Source: Marinobacter vulgaris (GTDB lineage: Bacteria; Pseudomonadota; Gammaproteobacteria; Pseudomonadales; Oleiphilaceae). From it: a DNA stretch of 64,000 nt. How positions within the stretch are numbered: the stretch's first letter is position 1; each line of letters starts with the position of its first letter. Where the stretch lies: assembly GCF_003344045.1 (NCBI RefSeq), contig NZ_QFWX01000009.1, forward strand, positions 2,452-66,451, written 5' to 3'. The notes beneath the pieces are model-generated. The model was given only the letters and a program-made list of their open reading frames with translations. It ran no database searches and was not told the DNA's origin. The position numbers and the translations under genes were made by a program. Shown here in pieces: positions 16,812 to 25,955 of the stretch.

Positions 16812-19556
16812 CTAGTGCGCTTCGTCCCAGTTGTTGCCGACGCCAGCTTCCACCAACAGCGGAACATCCAGTCTGGCAGCGGCCGACATCCGTTTTTCCA
16901 GGCCTTCACGAATCTTCTCCACCGCTGACTCCCGTACTTCCAGGATCAATTCGTCATGCACCTGCAGGATCATGCGGGCGTCGTCCCGGTGGTTGGTCAG
17001 CAGCCAGTCTTCCACGCTGACCATGGCCCGTTTGATGATATCCGCTGCGCTTCCCTGCATGGGGGCATTGATGGCGGTGCGCTCTGCCGCCTGTTGCATC
17101 TGTTTGTTGCGGGCGTTGATTTCCGGCAGGTACAGGCGGCGGCCAAAAAGGGTTTCCACGAATCCGTCGTCATGGGCCTGCTTGCGGATGTTATCCATGT
17201 ATCTGAGTACCCCGGGATAACGCTCGAAGTAACGGTCGATGTATTCCTGGGCCTGACCGCGACCCACATCGAGCTGGCGGGCCAGACCGAAGGCCGACAT
17301 GCCATAGATAAGGCCGAAGTTGATGGCTTTGGCGCTGCGGCGCTGGTCTCCCGACACCTCGTCGACGGCGACGCCAAACACTTCCCCGGCTGTCGCCCGA
17401 TGGATGTCCTCACCCTTCTCGAACGCGGTCAGCAGTCCCTTGTCACCCGACAGGTGGGCCATGATTCGCAGTTCAATCTGGGAATAGTCCGCGGCCATCA
17501 GTTTGAAGCCGTCCGGCGCCACAAACGCCTGGCGGATGCGGCGTCCCTGTTCGCTGCGGATGGGAATGTTCTGCAGGTTGGGCTCCGAAGACGATAACCG
17601 ACCCGTGGCCGTGACCGCCTGGTGGTAGGAGGTATGGATCCGGCCCGTGCGATGGTGGATAAGCTCCGGCAGGGTGTCTGTGTAGGTCGATTTGAGCTTG
17701 CTCAGGCTGCGATGCTCCAGGATCAGCCGGGGCAGGGCGTGATCGTGGGCCAGTTCCTGAAGCACTGGCTCTGCCGTGGAAGGGGCGCCTTTCGGGGTTT
17801 TCTTTACCACCGGCAGGCCCATCTTGTCGTAGAAGATGGTCTGTAATTGCTTCGGGGAGCCCAGGTTGAAGGTTTCCCCGGCCTCTTCGTGCGCCTCCCT
17901 CTCCAGCTCTGCCATACGCTCGGCGAGTTCCTGACTGTGCTTGCGCAGGGTGCTGGCGCTGATCATGGCGCCTCTCTGTTCCATCCGCGACAGCACCGGT
18001 ACCAGCGGCAGATCAATGTTTTCGTAGACCTCCCTCAGGCGACCGGTTTGCTCCAGTTGCGGTCGCAACACCTGGTGCAGGCGCAGGGTGATGTCGGCGT
18101 CCTCGGCGGCGTAAGGGCCGGCCTGCTCCAGGCTCACCTGGTTGAAGGTCAACTGCTTGGCGCCCTTTCCGGCAATGGATTCAAAAGTGATGGTCTGTTC
18201 GCCCAGGTACTGCATGGCCAGGGAGTTCATGTCGTGGCGTGAGCCCACCGAGTTGAGGACGTAGGACTCCAGCATGGTGTCCTCGGCGATGCCATCCAGG
18301 TCAATGCCATGATTGGCCAGTACGTTTTTGTCGTACTTGAGGTTCTGTCCGAGTTTGGCTTTTTCCGGGTTTTCCAGTAGCGGTTTCAGCTGACGCAGTA
18401 CGGCGTCCCTGTCCAGTTGTTCCGGGGCCCCCATGTAGTCATGGCCCAGGGGGACATAAGAGGCTTCGCCAGGCTCGATGGCGAAGGAAACGCCAACGAT
18501 TTGCGCATCCATATAACGCAGGCTGGTGGTTTCAGTGTCAAAAGCGAAGAGGGAGGCCCTGCTTAGGCGGTCAATCCAGTCGTCCAGTTCTGACTGGTCG
18601 GTGACTACCGAGTACTTTTTCTCTGTTGCAGGACCGGTTTTGCCGTCGTTTTTCCCGACCTCGCCAGTCTCCTGGCTGGCAGAGGCCTTGCCGTCCCCGT
18701 TCTCGAGTTCGGCAATCCAGGAACGGAGCTCGTACTCACGGAACAGTTCAAGCAGCTGGTCGTCGTCCTGGGTTCGCAGCTTGAGATCTTCCAGTCCGAA
18801 CTCTAGATCCACATCGGTTTTGATCGTGGCCAGTTCGCGACTCAGCGGCAGGGTTTCTTTGGCTTCCCGAAGGTATTCGCCAATCTTCCCCTTGACCTCG
18901 TCGGCGTGTTCAATGATTTCGTCGAGATCGTCCCAGGTCTGCAACCATTTGACGGCGGTTTTCGGGCCGCACTTGTTCACGCCGGGAATGTTGTCCACCT
19001 TGTCGCCTACCAGCGCCAGGTAATCCACGATCTGTTCCGGGGCAATGCCAAATTTTTCCACCACGCCATCCCGGTCCATGCGGGTGTCCGTCATGGTGTT
19101 GATCAGGGTGACGTGGTCGCTGACCAGTTGCGCCATGTCCTTGTCGCCGGTGGAGATTACTACGTCAATGCCCTTGCTGGTGGCTTCATCCGCCAGGGTG
19201 CCGATCACGTCGTCAGCCTCCACGCCACTGACTATCAGCAGCGGCAGCCCCATGGCACGGACCATGTCGTGGATTGGCTGGATCTGCACAGCCAGGTCGT
19301 CGGGCATGGGCGGACGGGTTGCCTTGTAGTCTTCGTAGAGGTCATTGCGGAAAGTCTTGCCCTTGGCATCAAACACCACCACCATTTTCGAACCTGGAAA
19401 GTCCTGTTCCAGTTTCCGGATCATGCTGATAACGCCCTTGATGGCTCCGGTAGGATGTCCCTTGCTGGTCATCAGGGGAGGCAGCGCGTGATAGGCCCGG
19501 AAGAGGTACGACGAACCGTCTACGAGAACCACGGGCGGAGTTTGCTGTTGTGTCAT
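16812..19556 (-). CDS. polA: DNA polymerase I
   Basis: 914 residues from ATG 19556 (MTQQQTPPVVLVDGSSYLF); a longer reading to 19613 adds 19 residues unlike the family. Functions: Okazaki-fragment processing and repair synthesis. The 5'-3' exonuclease domain is at about 1-290. The 3'-5' exonuclease domain (about 320-510) keeps the Asp-x-Glu residues (FDTETTSL). The polymerase domain has DYSQIELRIMAH (motif A), RRSAKAINFGLIYG (motif B) and QVHDELILEV (motif C). All catalytic carboxylates are present. It is divergent from the DUF2782 gene. Confidence 0.97.
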   Translation of the reverse strand: MTQQQTPPVVLVDGSSYLFRAYHALPPLMTSKGHPTGAIKGVISMIRKLEQDFPGSKMVVVFDAKGKTFRNDLYEDYKATRPPMPDDLAVQIQPIHDMVRAMGLPLLIVSGVEADDVIGTLADEATSKGIDVVISTGDKDMAQLVSDHVTLINTMTDTRMDRDGVVEKFGIAPEQIVDYLALVGDKVDNIPGVNKCGPKTAVKWLQTWDDLDEIIEHADEVKGKIGEYLREAKETLPLSRELATIKTDVDLEFGLEDLKLRTQDDDQLLELFREYELRSWIAELENGDGKASASQETGEVGKNDGKTGPATEKKYSVVTDQSELDDWIDRLSRASLFAFDTETTSLRYMDAQIVGVSFAIEPGEASYVPLGHDYMGAPEQLDRDAVLRQLKPLLENPEKAKLGQNLKYDKNVLANHGIDLDGIAEDTMLESYVLNSVGSRHDMNSLAMQYLGEQTITFESIAGKGAKQLTFNQVSLEQAGPYAAEDADITLRLHQVLRPQLEQTGRLREVYENIDLPLVPVLSRMEQRGAMISASTLRKHSQELAERMAELEREAHEEAGETFNLGSPKQLQTIFYDKMGLPVVKKTPKGAPSTAEPVLQELAHDHALPRLILEHRSLSKLKSTYTDTLPELIHHRTGRIHTSYHQAVTATGRLSSSEPNLQNIPIRSEQGRRIRQAFVAPDGFKLMAADYSQIELRIMAHLSGDKGLLTAFEKGEDIHRATAGEVFGVAVDEVSGDQRRSAKAINFGLIYGMSAFGLARQLDVGRGQAQEYIDRYFERYPGVLRYMDNIRKQAHDDGFVETLFGRRLYLPEINARNKQMQQAAERTAINAPMQGSAADIIKRAMVSVEDWLLTNHRDDARMILQVHDELILEVRESAVEKIREGLEKRMSAAARLDVPLLVEAGVGNNWDEAH

Positions 19557-19679
19557 ATCAAAACGGATCCGGATTCTGATTGAAGCGTTGAATGGCTTGT
19601 GCAACTCTGACACTACGCCGGCATTGGTTCACAGTGTCAGGGCGGCTTTTAGCGTCCTTAAACAGAGTGGAAGAGTAAC

Positions 19680-20021
19680 ATGAAAATGAAATGTATCGCC
19701 TGCTGGGGTCTTGCGTTAAGTGGCTTGTCGGGGCTTGTGACAGCACAGGATGGCCTGGACGACCGTGATATTGTCCAGACGCCCCAGGCGCCTCTGGTGG
19801 TTTCCGACTACCAGCCCTCCGCCGACGGCCCCCAGATTGTTATCCGCCCCGGAGAACAGGAGGTCTTTTATGAATACCGTGTGAACGGTCAGCTGATGGA
19901 AATCAAGGTGGTACCCGAAGTAGGGCCAGAGTACTACCTCGTGCCAGCAGAGGGCGGCGGATGGATCCGCGAGAATGAGACCGACATGCTGGTACCAAGC
20001 TGGGTTATCTTCAGCTGGTAA
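19680..20021 (+). CDS. DUF2782 exported protein
   Basis: 113 residues. A signal peptide is clear (MKMKCIACWGLALSGLSG, cut near VTA|QD at about residue 22). The mature part contains the family pattern IRPGEQEVFYEYRVNGQ and ends in aromatic residues (VIFSW). Function unknown, periplasm predicted. It is divergent from polA; the 123-bp spacer holds an 8-bp inverted repeat CTGACACT/AGTGTCAG (19607-19614 and 19633-19640). Confidence 0.85.
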   Translation: MKMKCIACWGLALSGLSGLVTAQDGLDDRDIVQTPQAPLVVSDYQPSADGPQIVIRPGEQEVFYEYRVNGQLMEIKVVPEVGPEYYLVPAEGGGWIRENETDMLVPSWVIFSW

Positions 20022-20157
20022 TTGATTATGCGGTTTAGTATGAACATTCTAATTTTAAACCGTAGTCTTACCCATGTGATCACAAGACGGCACAGATTCC
20101 CTGGCCGCGACGATGCAACTTTTCATATTTCGCATCCACAAACTAAGGAGATCCATC

Positions 20158-20580
20158 ATGGGTAAACTCAAGAGCTATCAAGAACAACTTCAGGACATGG
20201 TAGAAAAAGGCATCAATGCTGCAGAAGAGCAGCAGAAGAAGCTGGCTTCCAAGCCTTTCGAGTATGCTGAAAAGCTGGAGTCAGGTGCACGCGAATATAG
20301 CGTCAAGGACCTGCGTACCCGTTACTACGGTTACAGTGAAAGTCTGTTTGACCAGTTGCGTAACCTGAACAGTCGTGTCGGCAGTTTCGCGGCCGATCTG
20401 GTTGCCAAGCTGGAGAAAGAAGCAGCTGAAGGTGCAGATACCGTTGCCGACGCAGCGGACGAAGTGACCAGCGTTGCCCAGTCAACCAAGGCCACTGCCC
20501 AGGCCAAGAAGCCGGCTGCACGCAAGACTACTGCACGCAAAAGCACCAGCACTACCAAGAGTGATTCCGCCACTGCCTGA
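20158..20580 (+). CDS. Phasin-like protein with basic Lys/Ala/Thr tail
   Basis: 140 residues from ATG 20158, preceded by AAGGAG at good spacing. The first ~90 residues are amphipathic helix (QEQLQDMVEKGINAAEEQ; residues near 65 read SLFDQLRNLNSRVGSFAADL), like phasins that coat polyhydroxyalkanoate granules. The last ~40 are histone-H1-like low complexity (AKKPAARKTTARKSTST). This combination resembles PhaF-type proteins that bind both granules and DNA, but no PHA synthase gene is nearby and the assignment is an inference. A strong terminator follows. Confidence 0.7.
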   Translation: MGKLKSYQEQLQDMVEKGINAAEEQQKKLASKPFEYAEKLESGAREYSVKDLRTRYYGYSESLFDQLRNLNSRVGSFAADLVAKLEKEAAEGADTVADAADEVTSVAQSTKATAQAKKPAARKTTARKSTSTTKSDSATA

Positions 20581-20608
20581 TTGGCAAACGGAAAAGCTCA
20601 AACAGAAA

Positions 20609-20634
20609 AGGTCACCCCTGAGGTGACCTTTTTT
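20609..20634 (+). terminator. Rho-independent terminator of the phasin-like gene
   Basis: AGGTCACC/GGTGACCT, a perfect 8-bp stem with a 5-nt loop followed by six T, 28 bp after the stop codon. Confidence 0.95.
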
Positions 20635-20675
20635 GTGTCTGTGATTGTGGCTGCGCTCTGTCTCGTGGGCTGCTG

Positions 20676-21323
20676 TTATTTTTTCGCCTCGTCCGGGTCC
20701 AGCGGTATCGTTCGTTTTTCGCCGGTTATCTCCTCAAGCCGTTCAATATCTTCCTCAAACCGGTTCTGCAAAGCCTTGATGTCGGCATTCTGGGCATTGA
20801 TTTCCCGCTCGATATCCCGAATCTGGGATTCCAGCCGCCTTATTTTCTCAAGAGTCGCTTGCGGAATGTCGCGGCCGGAGCGCTCAAGGTTGGCCGCCCG
20901 ACTTTGCTCGTTGTCCAGCTGATTGTCGATAACAGAAATATTGCCCCTTTTGAGCTGGTTCAAGCCCTGCAGTTCACGGATCTTCCGGTGCATCGCGCGC
21001 ACGGCTTCATCCGGATGACTGAAGCGCTCCAGAAGCTTGCGATCAAGCTCCCTTTGCCGTTTTTCCCGGGCCTGTTGACGCTCTTGCGCTTCCCTGGCGG
21101 CAATTTCCTCATCGGTCGGTTCGGGGTCGATGGTTTCAATCACGCGACCGTTCTTGCTGAGGATGTCATAGCCCCGCTTGGAGGCTTCCTGGGGGATGGT
21201 ATTACTGATAACAACCTGGCCATTTTCATCCATGTAACGGTACATCCGGGCTTCCGCAACGGTGGCTATCGTCAGTGTAGCCACAGCAGAGACGGCGATT
21301 GAAAACCTGGTCAGGCGGTTCAT
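20676..21323 (-). CDS. DUF4124 domain protein with C-terminal coiled coil
   Basis: 215 residues from ATG 21323. Signal peptide at about 1-25 (FSIAVSAVATLTIATVAEA). Then the DUF4124 motif MYRYMDENGQVVISNTIP (about 27-44) and a long charged helical region (about 85-200) predicted to be coiled coil. DUF4124 proteins are exported and of unknown role, often called Gln/Arg/Glu-rich envelope proteins. Its 3' end faces the terminator of the phasin-like gene. Confidence 0.85.
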   Translation of the reverse strand: MNRLTRFSIAVSAVATLTIATVAEARMYRYMDENGQVVISNTIPQEASKRGYDILSKNGRVIETIDPEPTDEEIAAREAQERQQAREKRQRELDRKLLERFSHPDEAVRAMHRKIRELQGLNQLKRGNISVIDNQLDNEQSRAANLERSGRDIPQATLEKIRRLESQIRDIEREINAQNADIKALQNRFEEDIERLEEITGEKRTIPLDPDEAKK

Positions 21324-21406
21324 GATGAAGGACTGGCACTCCACTAAAAACGGATTAGGTCAGCTGGAAGCATAACAAAAGCTGGACGATAAACCATGCC
21401 CCGGTT

Positions 21407-22045
21407 TCAGACACCATACTCATTCCGGTACGCTGCGACTTTTTCAGCATGTCCATCAAATTCCGGCCTGTTCTGAAGGTAGTCAAGCACCTGGTCAAGT
21501 GTGATAATGCTGACAACCGGTATGCCGAACTGCTTTTTCACTTCCTGTATTGCGGACAGTTCCCCAGCACCTCGTTCCTGGCGATCGAGAGCGATCAGAA
21601 CTCCGGCGGCTTCTGCGCCTGCTCCGCGAATAATCTCTATGGATTCCCGGATAGCGGTGCCTGCGGTGATGACGTCGTCAACAATCAATACCTTTCCGCC
21701 AAGGGGGGCGCCGACGATATTGCCGCCTTCGCCGTGGTCCTTCTTTTCTTTGCGGTTGAATGCAAAAGGTTTGTTGATGCCATCCGCTGCCAGAGCCATG
21801 GCGGTGACCGTTGCCAACGGAATGCCCTTATAGGCAGGGCCGAAAATAATGTCATAATTCAGCTTGCTGCGTTGTAGTGCAGCGGCATAGGCCTTGCTTA
21901 GCTCAAGCAGATCCTCACCGGTATTGAACAGCCCCGCATTGAAAAAGTAGGGACTGGTACGGCCGGATTTGAGCGTAAATTCGCCAAAACGAAGAACATT
22001 ACGGCGGATGGCAAATTCAATAAACTGTTGCTGATAGTCGTGCAT
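21407..22045 (-). CDS. pyrE: Orotate phosphoribosyltransferase
   Basis: 212 residues. It converts orotate and PRPP to OMP in pyrimidine synthesis. The PRPP-binding motif [13 protein letters not shown] is near residues 118-130, the flexible loop [11 protein letters not shown] near 96-106, and the N-terminus has [12 protein letters not shown]. It is divergent from crc, 81 bp apart. pyrE next to crc is the Pseudomonas arrangement. No attenuator-type leader was seen. Confidence 0.97.
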   Translation of the reverse strand: MHDYQQQFIEFAIRRNVLRFGEFTLKSGRTSPYFFNAGLFNTGEDLLELSKAYAAALQRSKLNYDIIFGPAYKGIPLATVTAMALAADGINKPFAFNRKEKKDHGEGGNIVGAPLGGKVLIVDDVITAGTAIRESIEIIRGAGAEAAGVLIALDRQERGAGELSAIQEVKKQFGIPVVSIITLDQVLDYLQNRPEFDGHAEKVAAYRNEYGV

Positions 22046-22126
22046 GACAGGGCTTCTGGCGGGTGTGGATCTTTAATTAACGCGTAAAACCGGTATCATA
22101 CACACAAACCGAATCAGGGAACACGT

Positions 22127-22933
22127 ATGCGGGTAGTATCAATCAGCGTCAACGGTCTGGCCCAGGCTGTTGAGAAAGGTTTCTTTGAATGGCTGGCCAG
22201 GCAAGATGCTGACGTGGTCTGCGTTCAGGACCACCGCATGCGGGCCTACGAGATCGAGGATTACAACCTGATCCCGGAGGGTTACGAGGCCTATTTCATT
22301 GATGGCGAGCGCAATGAGGACGGTGGTGTGGGTATCTACACCCGCCACTTTCCCAAAGCGATCATGTATGGCTTTGCCAATGAGCAGGCAGACCGCGAGG
22401 GCCGCTTCATTCAGGCGGATTTCGACAAGGTGTCTGTTGCCAGCGTTCTTTCCCCCTGCGCTTTGGGCCGGGAGGAGGAACTGATTGGTGACGATGACCT
22501 GACTGTGCTTGATCACAAAGACGATTTCATGGAAGCCTTTGGCCTGCATATGCAGAAAACCCTGCGCAAGCGCAGGCAGTTCATCTTCTGCGCCAACTTG
22601 CAGACCGCCCATCACGTAACCGATGCCAGCCCGCTTTATCACAAGCTGGACTTCTCCGGATTTCTGCCCCACGAAAGGGCATGGCTGGATCGTCTTTTTG
22701 ATGAAATGGGCTGTATTGACGCGTTCCGTGATATCAACAAGCAGAGCAATCAGTTCACCTGGTGGCCCGAGCAGGCCGAAGGTTCCCGCAGGAACGCCGG
22801 TATCCGTGTCGACTACCAGCTGTTGACACCGGGGATCCGCAAGACCGTGCGCGACGGTTGGATTGATGACAGCACCCGCTTCTCCGATCACGCACCGGTG
22901 ATCATGGATTACGACATAGAGATCGGACAGTAG
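22127..22933 (+). CDS. crc: Crc, catabolite repression control protein (ExoIII-like fold)
   Basis: 268 residues, endonuclease/exonuclease/phosphatase fold. Crc acts with Hfq to block translation of mRNAs bearing A-rich CA motifs. The active-site positions of exonuclease III are degraded: the catalytic Glu is Asp (VCVQDHRM, residue 35), and the GDxN motif has become FCANLQT; the C-terminal SDHAP His is kept. Pseudomonas Crc shows the same kind of loss and has no nuclease activity. Location beside pyrE, and a CrcZ-like RNA elsewhere in the window, support Crc over XthA. A weakly active nuclease remains possible. Confidence 0.87.
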   Translation: MRVVSISVNGLAQAVEKGFFEWLARQDADVVCVQDHRMRAYEIEDYNLIPEGYEAYFIDGERNEDGGVGIYTRHFPKAIMYGFANEQADREGRFIQADFDKVSVASVLSPCALGREEELIGDDDLTVLDHKDDFMEAFGLHMQKTLRKRRQFIFCANLQTAHHVTDASPLYHKLDFSGFLPHERAWLDRLFDEMGCIDAFRDINKQSNQFTWWPEQAEGSRRNAGIRVDYQLLTPGIRKTVRDGWIDDSTRFSDHAPVIMDYDIEIGQ

Positions 22934-22961
22934 GTCGGATTAGCCAAAGGCGTAATCCGAC
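22934..22961. repeat. REP-like palindrome between crc and rph
   Basis: GTCGGATTA and TAATCCGAC form a perfect 9-bp inverted repeat around a 10-bp loop, directly after the crc stop in a convergent gap. Palindromes of this GTCGGATTA type recur between genes in many proteobacteria. No T run, so a terminator role is unproven. Confidence 0.75.
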
Positions 22962-22978
22962 AAACCGCTCCCGAAAGC

Positions 22979-23695
22979 TTAAACTCCCAAAGCCGCCTTC
23001 TGTACCTCAAACAACTGGCCAATACCCAGCTTGGCCAGTTTCAACATGCCGTCCAGTTCTTCCTGGGTAAACGGTGCAGCCTCTGCAGTTCCCTGAATCT
23101 CGATAAAGCCGCCCTGATCGGTCATGATCACATTCATGTCCGTTTCGGCTTCCGAATCCTCCGGATAATCGAGGTCCAGCACCGGCGAGCCCTTGTAAAC
23201 CCCGACCGAGAAAGCCGCAACCATCTGCTTAAGCGGCGATTTCTTCAGCCGGCCCTCTTTCACCAGGTGATTCAGTGCGTCAACCAGCGCCACGCAACCC
23301 CCGGTGATCGCTGCCGTGCGGGTGCCACCATCGGCCTGAATGACATCGCAATCGATCGTAATGGAGTGCTCACCCAGGGCGCTCAGGTCAACGGCTGCCC
23401 GCAGGGAGCGACCGATCAGACGCTGGATTTCCACGGTGCGGCCACCCTGTTTGCCACGGGCCGCTTCCCGGCCCATGCGACTGCCGGTAGAGCGGGGCAG
23501 CATGCCATATTCAGCAGTGATCCAGCCCTTGCCTTCGCCGCGCAGGAACGGCGGGACTTTGTTTTCAATGGAGGCGGTGCAGATCACCTTGGTGTCACCA
23601 AACTCCACCAGCACGGAACCTTCGGCATGGCGGGTGTAGTGCCGTGTAATGCGAATATCTCGGGATTGTTCCGGCGTTCTTCCGCTCGGTCTCAT
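22979..23695 (-). CDS. rph: Ribonuclease PH
   Basis: About 238 residues. A phosphate-dependent 3'-5' exoribonuclease that trims tRNA precursors. N-terminal [14 protein letters not shown], the basic [19 protein letters not shown] loop (about 70-88) and [18 protein letters not shown] (about 118-135) are characteristic. I use the ATG at 23695; another two codons upstream (23701) is possible. Full length, unlike the frameshifted allele of E. coli K-12. Confidence 0.96.
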   Translation of the reverse strand: MRPSGRTPEQSRDIRITRHYTRHAEGSVLVEFGDTKVICTASIENKVPPFLRGEGKGWITAEYGMLPRSTGSRMGREAARGKQGGRTVEIQRLIGRSLRAAVDLSALGEHSITIDCDVIQADGGTRTAAITGGCVALVDALNHLVKEGRLKKSPLKQMVAAFSVGVYKGSPVLDLDYPEDSEAETDMNVIMTDQGGFIEIQGTAEAAPFTQEELDGMLKLAKLGIGQLFEVQKAALGV

Positions 23696-23857
23696 AATCA
23701 TTCCTGGTGTCGGTAGTGAGTGTCCGGGTGGTGACCCGGGTTATTTCAACAGTGAAAGACTGCGAAGTATAACACGCCGTTCGAGCCGTCTGTTCGCTGG
23801 GCCGGCAGTCACCCTGCTAAACTCAAGGTTCTGCTTCTTTGCAAACGCGGAGTCACC

Positions 23858-24724
23858 ATGATCAGAAGTATGACAGCCTTTGCGCGCCAGGATACCCAGG
23901 AAGACTGGGGCACACTCACCTGCGAGATTCGCACGGTCAACCATCGCTACCTGGAGCCGTCGTTCCGATTGCCCGAAGCGCTGCGGGAGCTGGAAAACAG
24001 TTTCCGTGAACGGCTACGCAAGCACCTGCGCCGGGGCAAGGTCGATGTGGCCATTCGTATGCAGACAACGGAAACCGCTGCCCAGAGCTTCGAGATAGAC
24101 GAGGATGTGGCCCGCGCCGTGAACGAGGCGGCGAATCACATCAACAGGATGTTGGATAACCCGGCGCACGTCAGTGCACTGGATGTTCTCAAGTGGCCCG
24201 GGGTGCTGGCCTCCACCGAGCAGGACTATGGCCCGGCGCGCCAGGCGGCAGGGGAGTTGTTTGAACGCACGCTGACAGAGCTTGTCACCGTCAGGGAGCG
24301 GGAAGGGGAACGTTTGCGCCCGCTGTTCGAAGACCGCCTGGCCACCATGGGCAAGCTGGTCGCCGAGGTGCGGGAGCGCATGCCGGAACTGATTCGCGCC
24401 CAGGAGGAGTACCTGAAAAACCGTTTTGAGCAAGCGAAGGTGGAGATCGACCCGGAGCGCATCGCCCAGGAAATGGTGATGCTGGCCCAGAAAAGTGACG
24501 TGGCCGAGGAGCTCGACCGGCTGGACGCCCACATCAGCGAAGTGTCGGAAACCCTTCAGGGTGACGAAGCCATCGGCCGGCGGCTGGATTTCCTGATGCA
24601 GGAGCTCAATCGCGAGGCCAACACCCTCAGCAGCAAAAGTATCGATGCCCGGGTGACCAGGGCCGCCGTGGATCTGAAAGTGCTCATCGAACAGATGCGC
24701 GAGCAGGTGCAGAACCTGGAGTAA
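23858..24724 (+). CDS. yicC: YicC family protein (putative endoribonuclease)
   Basis: 288 residues. N-terminal MIRSMTAFAR and the C-terminal ELNREANTLSSKSIDARVT signature are diagnostic; the middle is long helices. E. coli YicC has reported endoribonuclease activity linked to RNA turnover. It is divergent from rph and lies before gmk, the standard rph-yicC-gmk order. Confidence 0.94.
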   Translation: MIRSMTAFARQDTQEDWGTLTCEIRTVNHRYLEPSFRLPEALRELENSFRERLRKHLRRGKVDVAIRMQTTETAAQSFEIDEDVARAVNEAANHINRMLDNPAHVSALDVLKWPGVLASTEQDYGPARQAAGELFERTLTELVTVREREGERLRPLFEDRLATMGKLVAEVRERMPELIRAQEEYLKNRFEQAKVEIDPERIAQEMVMLAQKSDVAEELDRLDAHISEVSETLQGDEAIGRRLDFLMQELNREANTLSSKSIDARVTRAAVDLKVLIEQMREQVQNLE

Positions 24725-24762
24725 CACTTGCCGGGTGCGGGCGGCGGGTAAAGGCCGTATAA

Positions 24763-25476
<714 letters not shown>

Positions 25477-25566
25477 GCAGGGTTTTAACTGTATACAAAT
25501 TGAACCCGCGAGATTACACTACGCGGTCTGCTGAAATCAGTCATCATTGTTATTGTCGGGGAAGTT

Positions 25567-25779
25567 ATGGCACGAGTTACCGTTGAAGATTGCCTTGAAC
25601 ACGTTGATAACCGCTTCCAGCTGGTTATGTTGGCGACCAAGCGCGCCCGCCAGATCGCCACCAAAGGCTTCGAGCCGCTGGTTGCTCCGGAGAATGACAA
25701 GCCAACCGTCATTGCCCTGCGCGAAATCGCCGAAGGCAAGATTTCCCGTGATCTTCTCAAGGAAGATGACGAAGATTAA
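25567..25779 (+). CDS. rpoZ: RNA polymerase omega subunit
   Basis: 70 residues, shorter than E. coli omega (91) but complete over the conserved part: [19 protein letters not shown], then ATKRARQI near residue 26. It assists assembly of RNA polymerase and contributes to the ppGpp site. It lies between gmk and spoT and is followed by a strong terminator, so spoT may need read-through or its own promoter. Confidence 0.96.
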   Translation: MARVTVEDCLEHVDNRFQLVMLATKRARQIATKGFEPLVAPENDKPTVIALREIAEGKISRDLLKEDDED

Positions 25780-25894
25780 GGCTTGGGGCGGCATGAAACC
25801 GGATTATTTTCCGGCGGGCCGTCGAAAGCATTGAAATCTGTTCCTGCGGTTTTATAGTGTATCTATAAGCATTACCGGAAGAACGTCGGAAGGA

Positions 25895-25921
25895 CCCGAA
25901 TGCATGCATTCGGGTTTTTTT
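25895..25921 (+). terminator. Rho-independent terminator between rpoZ and spoT
   Basis: CCCGAATGCATGCATTCGGG, a perfect palindrome (25895-25914), is followed by seven T. It ends only 34 bp before the spoT start. Confidence 0.9.
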
Positions 25922-25955
25922 ATCCCTGATATTTATGATTCCCCACGGAGGCGCG

